Below are positions 9,000-15,581 of a stretch of DNA of 64,000 nt, piece by piece. Numbering within the stretch: the stretch's first letter is position 1; each line of letters opens with the position of its first letter. This DNA comes from Entomospira nematocerorum (GTDB lineage Bacteria; Spirochaetota; Spirochaetia; WRBN01). Under the pieces are notes generated by a model. That model made no database searches, was not told the DNA's origin, and saw only the letters and a list, made by a program, of their open reading frames with translations. The DNA lies in the NCBI RefSeq assembly GCF_028748105.1, contig NZ_CP118168.1, positions 1,240,001 to 1,304,000 of the forward strand. The letters run 5' to 3'. A program made the position numbers and the translations under genes.

Positions 9000-10001
9000 C
9001 TATGACTGAATTTCTTGTATTTTTTTTAATAAAATAGGCGCTACTTCATGAAAATTAGCAACAACACCTAAATCAGAAACTTGAAATATCGGAGCCGACT
9101 TATCTGTATTAATAGCAATTTTTAGCTGTGCATTCTCCATGCCAATAACGTGTTGTATTGCGCCAGAAATACCTGTTGCTATATATAAATCGGGACGTAC
9201 AGTTTTTCCTGTTTGTCCAACTTGTCTAGTTCCATCAATGAGTCCTTCCTCAACAAGAGCACGCGTTCCAGCTACCTCACCATGGAGAACATTAGCCAAA
9301 TTCTGCAACATCTCAATGCCGTCCTTACCAACACCACGTCCTCCTGCGACAAGGACTCTAGCATCAGTAATATCGATCTTCTTTGTTGTATCAACGACTT
9401 TCTTGATAAAACGAACCTTCATCTTAGTCCGATCAAAGGTAATAAGTTCTTCGATGATTTCTGATTGATGTGCTTCATTCTTAGCTAACTTAGCCATAAC
9501 ACCTGGACGAACACTCGACATTTGCGGTCGGTGCTCAGGACAGACGATCGTAGCTAAGAGATTACCACCAAATGTAGGTCGTGTAGACCAAAGCTCACGA
9601 CTCTCTTCATCAATGCTAAGCTCGGTACAATCTGCTGTAAGACCTGTTCGTAATCGACCTGATAGTCTTGGTGCAAGATCACGACCCAATGTCGTTGCAC
9701 CAATCAAAAAGATTTCGGGCTTATACTTATTAACAATTGTTGTGACGGCTTGTGTATACGCCTCAGTATCATAATGCTTTAGTATCTCATCATTGACAAC
9801 AATAACCCGATCAGCTCCATAGAGGGTGATCTCTTTAACTAAGTGAGAAACATTAGCACCAATGAGAATAGCCGTTACCTTCTCATTAAGGTTCTTTGCA
9901 AGGCGATGTGCCTCACCAATTAGCTCTAATCCTACGCTTTGAAGAACTCCATCCCGTTGCTCTGCAAAGACCATAATACCTTTATATTCATCAATATTCA
10001 T
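9000..10001 (-). CDS. etfA: Electron transfer flavoprotein, alpha subunit
   Basis: 333 residues, the normal length. The C-terminal FAD-binding domain is clear: VAGGRGVGKDGIEML near residue 215, then GTRALVEEGLIDGTRQVGQTG, then PDLYIATGISGAIQH. With EtfB it forms a soluble flavoprotein heterodimer that exchanges electrons with the acyl-CoA dehydrogenase encoded two genes upstream. It is last in the operon pct-maoC-acd-etfB-etfA, 17 bases after etfB. Whether the pair is electron-bifurcating, as in clostridial butyryl-CoA dehydrogenase complexes, cannot be decided by eye. Confidence 0.95.
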   Translation of the reverse strand: MNIDEYKGIMVFAEQRDGVLQSVGLELIGEAHRLAKNLNEKVTAILIGANVSHLVKEITLYGADRVIVVNDEILKHYDTEAYTQAVTTIVNKYKPEIFLIGATTLGRDLAPRLSGRLRTGLTADCTELSIDEESRELWSTRPTFGGNLLATIVCPEHRPQMSSVRPGVMAKLAKNEAHQSEIIEELITFDRTKMKVRFIKKVVDTTKKIDITDARVLVAGGRGVGKDGIEMLQNLANVLHGEVAGTRALVEEGLIDGTRQVGQTGKTVRPDLYIATGISGAIQHVIGMENAQLKIAINTDKSAPIFQVSDLGVVANFHEVAPILLKKIQEIQS

Positions 10002-10018
10002 TATAATTCTCTCCCATC

Positions 10019-10804
10019 CTAGATCATAAAGAGTTCTTGCAGTTTCGTGACGATAGCCTCTGCAGCTTCTTCTGCATTTGCAGCCTCAACAATCTTGCCA
10101 GACTGTTTAACACCCTTTGTATAGGATTTCTTTACCTTTGTAGGCGATCCAGTCAATCCGATTTGATTAACATCTGGTTTAATACGTTCAAAATCCCAAA
10201 TCTCAATCTCTCGACTAAAAACATCAACAAGATTGTGAATATGCATATATCGTGGCTTATTTGCTTCAGCCAATACCGTAATTAAACAAGGAAAGTCCAC
10301 TTCAAGTTCATAATAACCATCTTCAACTAAACGCTGAATCTGTAATGTCTGTTTTCCATCATAATGAAGTTTTTGGACATACGATACTTGTGGAATATCA
10401 AGCATCTCTGCTACCTGTGGCCCAACCTGAGCCGTATCACCATCAATTGCTTGTCTTCCTGCGATAATAAGATCACTTTTCAACTGCTTCAATGCTGCAA
10501 CCAAAGTTGTGCTTGTTGCAAGCGTATCTGCGCCACCGAATTTTCGATCACTAACCAAAATAGCACGATCTGCTCCCATGGCAAGCGCCTCTCGCAGTGC
10601 TAGCTGTGCCTGAGGAGGTCCCATACTCACAACTGTGATAGTTGCTCCAAATTGATCCTTTAATTTAAGGGCTTCTTCTAGTCCTGCCTTGTCATCAGGA
10701 TTGATAATACTAGGAACTCCATCTCGGATTAAGGTATTTTTCACTGGATCAATACGAATTTCCGCTGTATTTGGTACCTGTTTTACTAAAACTGTAATAT
10801 CCAT
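10019..10804 (-). CDS. etfB: Electron transfer flavoprotein, beta subunit
   Basis: 261 residues beginning MDITVLVKQVPNTAEIRID, the usual EtfB start. It continues with NPDDKAGLEEALKLKD and ALAMGADRAILVSD, and has the nucleotide-site stretch DLIIAGRQAIDGDTAQVGP. Partner of EtfA in shuttling electrons to or from the acyl-CoA dehydrogenase. It sits 12 bases downstream of the dehydrogenase gene and is preceded by a GAGAGGA ribosome site, so the three are one transcriptional unit. Confidence 0.95.
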   Translation of the reverse strand: MDITVLVKQVPNTAEIRIDPVKNTLIRDGVPSIINPDDKAGLEEALKLKDQFGATITVVSMGPPQAQLALREALAMGADRAILVSDRKFGGADTLATSTTLVAALKQLKSDLIIAGRQAIDGDTAQVGPQVAEMLDIPQVSYVQKLHYDGKQTLQIQRLVEDGYYELEVDFPCLITVLAEANKPRYMHIHNLVDVFSREIEIWDFERIKPDVNQIGLTGSPTKVKKSYTKGVKQSGKIVEAANAEEAAEAIVTKLQELFMI

Positions 10805-10816
10805 TATTGTCCTCTC

Positions 10817-11962
10817 TTAACGTAAAATTGCACCAGAAATAACCATGCGTTGTACCTCTGATGTACCCTCATAGATTTCTGTAATTTTGGCATCACGCAT
10901 CATACGCTCTACAGGATACTCCCGTGAGTAACCATAACCTCCGTACAATTGTACAGCCTTTGTGGTCACTTCCATCGAGATTTCTGAAGCAAATAATTTC
11001 GCCATGGCAGCATCAGTACTATACGGTAACTTAGCCTGTTTACGCATACTTGCACGATACAAAAGAAGCCTTGCAGCCTCCACCTTCGTGTGCATATCAG
11101 CTAACTGGAATTGAGTGTTTTGAAACTGAGCAATAGAACGTCCAAATTGCTTACGTCCCTTTACATAATCAATTGTCGATTCCAGTGCTCCACTCGCAAG
11201 ACCCAAAGCCTGGGCAGCAACACCAATACGCCCACCATCTAATGTCATCATAGCAACTTTGAAGCCCATACCCTCTTTTCCAAGAAGATTTTCAGCAGGA
11301 ATACGAACATTTTGCATAATCAATTCCGCCGTTGCACTTCCACGAATCCCCATTTTTTTCTCTTTGGGACCAACAGAAAATCCTTTTCGATCTGCCTCGA
11401 TAATAAACGCCGTAATTCCTTTCGTTCCTTTACTCTTATCTGTCATAGCGAAAATAATATAGATATGTGCCTGTCCCGCATTGGTAATAAAGAGCTTTGA
11501 TCCATTAATAATCCACTCATTAGTTGTTTCATCAAAAATAGCTACTGTTTGTTGTCCAGCAGCATCAGTTCCTGCAGCTGCTTCTGTTAACCCAAAACCA
11601 CCCAGCCATTCACCGGTTGTCATTCTAGGAAGATACCGCATCTTTTGTTCTTCCGTACCAAACTCTAGAATGGGTGCCATTCCCAAACTCGTGTGTGCCG
11701 AGAGCATAATTGATGTTGTTCCACAAACCTTGGCAAGCTCTTCTACCGCGATAGTATAGAGTAATTGATCACCACCAGCTCCGCCGTACTGCTTTGGTAC
11801 GTTAATGCCGAAGAATCCACATTTACGCATTTTTTCAACAGTTTCTATGGGAAATCGCTCTTCCTCATCAATTTCATGTGCGATTGGTTTCACTTCATTT
11901 TCAGCAAAGTCACGTACCATTTGTTGAAAAAGCAAGTGTGTTTCACTTAAATTAAAATCCAT
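10817..11962 (-). CDS. Short-chain acyl-CoA dehydrogenase (butyryl-CoA dehydrogenase type)
   Basis: FAD enzyme that interconverts acyl-CoA and trans-2-enoyl-CoA, with EtfAB as electron partner. Family signatures are FGLTEAAAGTDAAG, the FAD-contact stretch and the C-terminal YGGYGYSREYPVERMMRDAK. The catalytic glutamate is in ITEIYEGTSE, the site used by short-chain and butyryl-CoA dehydrogenases. Two adjacent ATGs exist (11965 and 11962); the second is better spaced from the AGGAGG site. With MaoC and a CoA-transferase in the operon, reduction of crotonyl-CoA to butyryl-CoA is the likely direction (inference). A glutaryl- or isovaleryl-CoA substrate cannot be excluded. Confidence 0.9.
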   Translation of the reverse strand: MDFNLSETHLLFQQMVRDFAENEVKPIAHEIDEEERFPIETVEKMRKCGFFGINVPKQYGGAGGDQLLYTIAVEELAKVCGTTSIMLSAHTSLGMAPILEFGTEEQKMRYLPRMTTGEWLGGFGLTEAAAGTDAAGQQTVAIFDETTNEWIINGSKLFITNAGQAHIYIIFAMTDKSKGTKGITAFIIEADRKGFSVGPKEKKMGIRGSATAELIMQNVRIPAENLLGKEGMGFKVAMMTLDGGRIGVAAQALGLASGALESTIDYVKGRKQFGRSIAQFQNTQFQLADMHTKVEAARLLLYRASMRKQAKLPYSTDAAMAKLFASEISMEVTTKAVQLYGGYGYSREYPVERMMRDAKITEIYEGTSEVQRMVISGAILR

Positions 11963-11974
11963 CATGCCCCTCCT

Positions 11975-12382
11975 TTAATCCTTTTTTAAGACAGTAGCTT
12001 TTCCTGTAATAACTTCTGTTCCATCCTGCTTTGTGCAAGTTGTTGAAAGAATAACACGATTCTTCTCTGGAACTAACTCGATAATTTCACATGTAGCTGT
12101 TACAGTATCACCAATATAGACTGGTGCCGTAAATTTTAGCTCCTGTCCCATATAAATACTTCCCTCTCCAGGTAGTTTAGTACCTAAAATTGCAGAGATA
12201 AATCCTGCGGAAAGCATTCCATGTGCAATACGCTTTTTGAAGATACCATTTTTCGCTGACTCCTCATCAATGTGGGCAGGATTAAAATCCATACTAACAC
12301 CAGCATAGGCGAAAATATCTGCCTCTGTAATTGTTCGACTAAGTGAAGCCTTCATACCAACTTCTAATTCAGAAAATTTCAT
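11975..12382 (-). CDS. MaoC-like (R)-specific enoyl-CoA hydratase
   Basis: 135-residue single hot-dog domain. The hydratase-2 motif DFNPAHID (residues about 32-39) contains the catalytic aspartate and histidine. RIAHGMLSAGFISAILG follows, the usual second helix. It hydrates crotonyl-CoA-like substrates to (R)-3-hydroxyacyl-CoA or the reverse, as PhaJ does. In this operon the reverse direction, dehydration before the dehydrogenase step, makes sense. GGAGGAAG lies just before the ATG. It replaces the (S)-specific crotonase usual in clostridial butyrate operons, implying an (R)-specific 3-ketoacyl-CoA reductase elsewhere in the genome (inference). Confidence 0.9.
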   Translation of the reverse strand: MKFSELEVGMKASLSRTITEADIFAYAGVSMDFNPAHIDEESAKNGIFKKRIAHGMLSAGFISAILGTKLPGEGSIYMGQELKFTAPVYIGDTVTATCEIIELVPEKNRVILSTTCTKQDGTEVITGKATVLKKD

Positions 12383-12429
12383 TTCTTCCTCCAGAACATA
12401 CTATTATTCTTTATATTCATTACTATTAC

Positions 12430-12465
12430 ATTGTCTTATTCATTACACTCAATCAATAAGACAAT
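12430..12465 (-). other. Hairpin in the gap between CoA-transferase and maoC
   Basis: Perfect 11-bp stem: ATTGTCTTATT (12430-12440) and AATAAGACAAT (12455-12465), with a 14-base loop. No U-tract follows on the minus strand, so it may be a processing or attenuation point that lets the four downstream genes be expressed differently from the CoA-transferase. Confidence 0.5.
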
Positions 12466-12486
12466 CCAATATGTATCACTTTATCC

Positions 12487-14058
12487 TTAAAATGTGAGAT
12501 TCATCAAAGCTGTCTGAAATATAGCCGTACTCATCGTCTCCAGATTTTCCGATACTAATGGCATAAACTCCATCTGATTAAAGATATCTCGCTGTAATTC
12601 AACACCAGGTGCTATCTCTGTTAACATAAATCCATCACTCGTCAATTCAAATACAGCCCTTTCAGTTATATAAGTGGTTTTTTTGCCTTGTTTAACAGCC
12701 TCCCGACCTGAAAAAGTTATCTGTTCTACATGCTCTAGAAATTTTTTACTTTTCCCTTCTTCTAGAATTACCAATGCACCATCCTTAACAGTTACTTTCA
12801 ATCCTCCGGCCGTAAAAGTTCCACAAAAAACAATCTCTTTTGCGTTTTGGCTGATATTGATAAACCCACCACAACCTGCAAATTTACTACCAAAACGAGA
12901 AACATTAATATTCCCATACTGATCACATTGTGCTAGTCCTAAAAATGCTACATCAAGACCACCACCATCATAAAAATCAAACATATACGGTTGATCAATG
13001 ATAGCCCAAGGACGACTAGAAGCACCAAAATTGAGTCCTCCAGCAGGAGTTCCTCCCACAATTCCAGGTTCAACCGTGGGGATAAATTGATTTCCTGCGC
13101 CTTCCTCCGCTAACACTAATGGAATTGCCTCTGGCATCCCAATGCCATAATTCAATAATCTCTTAGATTTATCAAGCATCAGAGCACTGCGCCGAGCAAT
13201 AATTTTACGCTCATCTAAGGGAAGAGTATTTTCAATAGACGCATTTTCCATTATTTCTTGCTGACTAGGGGATATGAAGTCTTCATTAAAAGATGTACCA
13301 TATGTCTGCATATGCATGGTTTGATCGGATACTTCTACAACATAATCCACGAATGCCCCAGGGATAATGACCTCATGGGGATAGATTTCACCAACATCGA
13401 GAACCCTCTCCACTTGTACCACTACTGTGCCGCCTGCATTATGAGTTAAAATGGCTTGTGTGAGCATCTCTGTTGTCAGTGCCTCTCGCTTCATTGTAAT
13501 GTTACCATTACGATCAGCATAAGTTCCACGAAGAAAAGCAAATGTTGGCTTTGGTAGGTTATACCATAAGAATTCATCTCCATTGATATTAACAACATCA
13601 ACACGATTTGTTGTTGTCTTTGCATTGACTTTTCCACCCTCTTCCCGGGGATCAATAAACGTACCAATGCCAGTTTTTGACAAAAACCCATCCATTCCAG
13701 CACCCATAGCTCTCATAGCTTGAACAATGGTTCCTTGTGGAAAATTATAGGCTTCAATGCGATTATCTAATGCCATTTTCCCTAATTTGGGCATAAGCCC
13801 CCAATGTCCAGCGATAACACACTTAAGCAGTCCTTCATGTGCAAGATGATTGGCACCTTTTTCCTTTGCATCACCTTGACTAGTTGGTAAAAAAAGTGTG
13901 AGATTACGTGGTTTTTGTGTTTGTAAAAATCTTTGTTCTAATGCATAAAAAAGCTCTTCAGGCACTGCCGTTCCAATGAATCCACCAGAAGTGAGTACTT
14001 CATTATCGTTAATGAGCGCTACAGCCTGATCTGAAGTAATAAATTGAACATTAATCAC
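12487..14058 (-). CDS. Acetate/propionate/butyrate CoA-transferase (family I, fused alpha-beta)
   Basis: 523 residues, the fused two-domain length of propionate CoA-transferase-type enzymes. The catalytic glutamate is expected at about residue 330, in TVEPGIVGGTPAGG, followed by FGASSRPWAIIDQP. The N-terminal half has SGGFIGTAVPEEL and GHWGLMPKLG. It moves CoA between acyl-CoA and a free acid such as acetate. As first gene of an operon with MaoC, acyl-CoA dehydrogenase and EtfAB it fits release of butyrate or propionate. The start is GTG at 14058, with AGAGG seven bases upstream. Confidence 0.9.
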   Translation of the reverse strand: MINVQFITSDQAVALINDNEVLTSGGFIGTAVPEELFYALEQRFLQTQKPRNLTLFLPTSQGDAKEKGANHLAHEGLLKCVIAGHWGLMPKLGKMALDNRIEAYNFPQGTIVQAMRAMGAGMDGFLSKTGIGTFIDPREEGGKVNAKTTTNRVDVVNINGDEFLWYNLPKPTFAFLRGTYADRNGNITMKREALTTEMLTQAILTHNAGGTVVVQVERVLDVGEIYPHEVIIPGAFVDYVVEVSDQTMHMQTYGTSFNEDFISPSQQEIMENASIENTLPLDERKIIARRSALMLDKSKRLLNYGIGMPEAIPLVLAEEGAGNQFIPTVEPGIVGGTPAGGLNFGASSRPWAIIDQPYMFDFYDGGGLDVAFLGLAQCDQYGNINVSRFGSKFAGCGGFINISQNAKEIVFCGTFTAGGLKVTVKDGALVILEEGKSKKFLEHVEQITFSGREAVKQGKKTTYITERAVFELTSDGFMLTEIAPGVELQRDIFNQMEFMPLVSENLETMSTAIFQTALMNLTF

Positions 14059-14082
14059 TTACTTACCTCTTGTTTTTTCCCT

Positions 14083-14088
14083 ATTATA
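14083..14088 (-). promoter_or_regulatory. Probable -10 element upstream of the CoA-transferase operon
   Basis: A perfect TATAAT on the minus strand, 25 bases before the GTG start. The hexamer 17 bases further upstream does not resemble TTGACA, so the assignment is tentative. Confidence 0.4.
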
Positions 14089-14184
14089 CATTAGATAAAT
14101 ACTATTTGCATAGAGGATTTTAACATATTATTGAAAAATTATCTTTTTAATCATAAGTAAAATACTCTTTTCCGTAAAGAAGAA

Positions 14185-14219
14185 AAAAAGAGCCCATGTC
14201 TAATACATAGGCTCTTTTT
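14185..14219 (-). terminator. Rho-independent terminator of flaB
   Basis: 15-bp stem with one mismatch, AAAAAGAGCCCATGT (14185-14199) against ACATAGGCTCTTTTT (14205-14219), five-base loop. Seven further T on the minus strand follow the stem. It begins 26 bases after the flaB stop and could also work in the other direction. Confidence 0.9.
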
Positions 14220-14244
14220 ACATTGTTTCCAATACAACAATAAA

Positions 14245-15105
14245 TTACTGTAGTAATCGAAGAACATTTTGACTGCTAGAATTAGCTTGAGCAAGCATAG
14301 CAACAGCAGTTTGAGAAAGTACTTGATTTGTAGTAAGCTTCACGGTCTCTTCAGCCATGTTAAGATCACGAATACGTGATTCACTAGCTTGAAGATTTTC
14401 AGCACCGATATCAAGTCCCTTAATTGCCATTTCTAGACGATTTTGGTATGCACCAAGATCAGCACGTTGCTTGTTAACCATTTGTAGTGCATTGTCCATA
14501 ACACCAATCACACTGTTAGCACTTTCGTTTGTACGAAGATCAATGATATTATCGCTACCAGTCTCTTTAAGACCAAGAGCTGATGCTGTCATTGTTCCAA
14601 TGTTAACACGAATTCTTTGATCCATATTAGCACCAATGTGTAGCCACATGCTTGCAGTTACATCATTATTACCATTTTCAGTAGCAAAGCGTCCTGTCAA
14701 AAGATTCATACCATTGAATTGTGCATGACTTGCAACACGATCTACCTCAGCAACAAGTGCAGAAACTTCAACTTGAATATAAGTTAAATCCTCATCTGTG
14801 TAAATACCGTTAGAAGCTTGTACAGCTAGCTCACGAATACGTTGAATAAGATCATTTGTTTCTTGCAAATATCCTTCAGTTGTTTGGATCATAGAGACAC
14901 CATCAGCAGCATTACGACTAGCTTGGCGTAGACCACGGATTTGAGCTCTCATCTTTTCAGATACAGCTAAACCAGAAGCATCATCACCTGCTTTGTTAAT
15001 GCGTTGACCGCTAGCAAGTTTATTCATGTTGTTCTTTAGGTCACCCTCTACGAGTTTGTTGTTGCGAGCACCATTCATTGCGCTCATGTTGTGATTAATA
15101 ATCAT
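14245..15105 (-). CDS. flaB: Periplasmic flagellar filament core protein (flagellin FlaB)
   Basis: 286 residues, the standard spirochaetal FlaB length. The N-terminal D0/D1 region begins MIINHNMSAMNGARNNKL and includes KAGDDASGLAVSEKMRAQIRG. The centre has MWLHIGANMDQRIRVNIGTM, a FlaB signature. The C-terminal coiled region ends LSQTAVAMLAQANSSSQNV. It polymerises into the core of the endoflagellum in the periplasm. It stands alone, with a sigma-28-like promoter, a structured leader and its own terminator. The leader carries two likely CsrA sites, so translation is probably controlled. Ribosome site GGAGGAAG lies 4 bases before the ATG. Its chaperone FliS is encoded at 45420. Confidence 0.98.
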   Translation of the reverse strand: MIINHNMSAMNGARNNKLVEGDLKNNMNKLASGQRINKAGDDASGLAVSEKMRAQIRGLRQASRNAADGVSMIQTTEGYLQETNDLIQRIRELAVQASNGIYTDEDLTYIQVEVSALVAEVDRVASHAQFNGMNLLTGRFATENGNNDVTASMWLHIGANMDQRIRVNIGTMTASALGLKETGSDNIIDLRTNESANSVIGVMDNALQMVNKQRADLGAYQNRLEMAIKGLDIGAENLQASESRIRDLNMAEETVKLTTNQVLSQTAVAMLAQANSSSQNVLRLLQ

Positions 15106-15129
15106 TCTCTTCCTCCATGATGGATTATT
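15097..15129 (-). promoter_or_regulatory. Hairpin presenting the flaB ribosome-binding site (candidate CsrA site 2)
   Basis: Seven-bp stem, AATAATC (minus strand, 15129-15123) with GATTATT (15103-15097), closing a 19-base loop that holds CATGGAGGAA. The 3' arm begins at the G of the flaB start codon. A GGA-rich SD in the loop with the start codon in the stem is the layout of CsrA-repressed flagellin leaders (hag in Bacillus, flaB in Borrelia). CsrA action here is inferred. Confidence 0.55.
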
Positions 15130-15155
15130 TTGTAATTAACAACACAGAAAAACAT
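15102..15155 (-). other. Possible 17-codon leader ORF overlapping the flaB start
   Basis: Reading frame MFFCVVNYKIIHHGGRE, with GGAGGAA five bases before its ATG and a TGA overlapping the flaB ATG (ATGA). The spacing would allow translational coupling. The same ATG is also part of the near-consensus CsrA site, so the frame may be coincidental. Confidence 0.3.
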
Positions 15156-15163
15156 CCCTGTTC
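15152..15163 (-). promoter_or_regulatory. Near-consensus CsrA-binding site in the flaB leader
   Basis: GAACAGGGATGT on the minus strand matches the CsrA consensus RUACARGGAUGU at 11 of 12 positions. AACA and TGTT pair around a GGGA loop, the presentation CsrA prefers. It lies about 40 bases upstream of the GGAGGA at the flaB SD. The decamer CATGGAGGAA also occurs twice, exactly 51 bases apart (15110-15119 and 15161-15170, minus strand). Confidence 0.6.
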
Positions 15164-15200
15164 CTCCATGCGGTTGTTAGTATGTCTACCTACGCATTAA

Positions 15201-15228
15201 TTTTCGACATGTTTACTTAAAACATTAA
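15201..15228 (-). promoter_or_regulatory. Candidate sigma-28 promoter of flaB
   Basis: On the minus strand TTAA (15228-15225), 16 bases, then GTCGAAAA (15208-15201), close to the sigma-28 pattern TAAA-N15-GCCGATAA. It gives a leader of about 90 bases. The cognate sigma factor WhiG/FliA is encoded at 23175-23963. Confidence 0.5.
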
Positions 15229-15405
15229 AAAAAAATCTCAAAAGATAAATAATTTTTGCAATTTCAACAAATTATACTGACTTACCATGTATTTTTGCGT
15301 ATATTGATCTGATGTTTTTTCCAATACATATATAGATAATTTAAATAGCTCTCTCCCTTCACTATCTACATATATATTGACTATACTCAACCTTCTACGA
15401 GGAAT

Positions 15406-15488
15406 GCTGAGTTGACGAAGAGTTCGTTTATCTATAAAATAAGCACAGTGAAAGTCAAGAGTTTGGGGTATACCCCAATCAACTCAGC
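15406..15488. promoter_or_regulatory. Widely spaced inverted repeat and palindromes around the polA promoter
   Basis: Perfect 10-bp arms GCTGAGTTGA (15406-15415) and TCAACTCAGC (15479-15488), centres 73 bp apart, about seven helical turns. The perfect 16-bp palindrome TTGGGGTATACCCCAA (15463-15478) abuts the right arm. ACGAAGAGTTCGT (15415-15427) is a third palindrome in the -35/spacer region. The left arm covers the -35 box. The arrangement suggests a regulator or structured transcript; none is identified. Confidence 0.5.
15412..15440 (+). promoter_or_regulatory. Sigma-70-type promoter upstream of polA
   Basis: TTGACG (15412-15417), 17-base spacer, TAAAAT (15435-15440). Transcription would start near 15447, giving a leader of about 135 bases before polA. 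Confidence 0.7.
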
Positions 15489-15569
15489 CCAAATTCTATC
15501 GAATGCCAGGTGGTTCTGTAAACCCATAACACACATCTCTTGCACCGACACAAAGCTTAGTACAAGAGG
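15456..15569 (+). promoter_or_regulatory. Polymerase I leader with competing pairings
   Basis: Three short segments compete: CAAGAG (15456-15461), CTCTTG (15537-15542) and CAAGAG (15563-15568). The third belongs to AAGAGG, the only SD-like stretch before polA. Pairing of the middle segment with the third, extended by AC/GT, would hide the SD; pairing with the first would free it. No known riboswitch or ncRNA family is recognised in this 476-base intergenic stretch. Confidence 0.35.
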
Positions 15570-15581
15570 TTTCATCTAATT

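Noticed and set aside
15447..15581. 6S RNA, SRP RNA or known riboswitch in the polA leader
   Set aside because: Pairings are present, but the SRP GGAAGGAAG-type loop and a long 6S-like rod are missing on both strands. Kept only as an unassigned leader.
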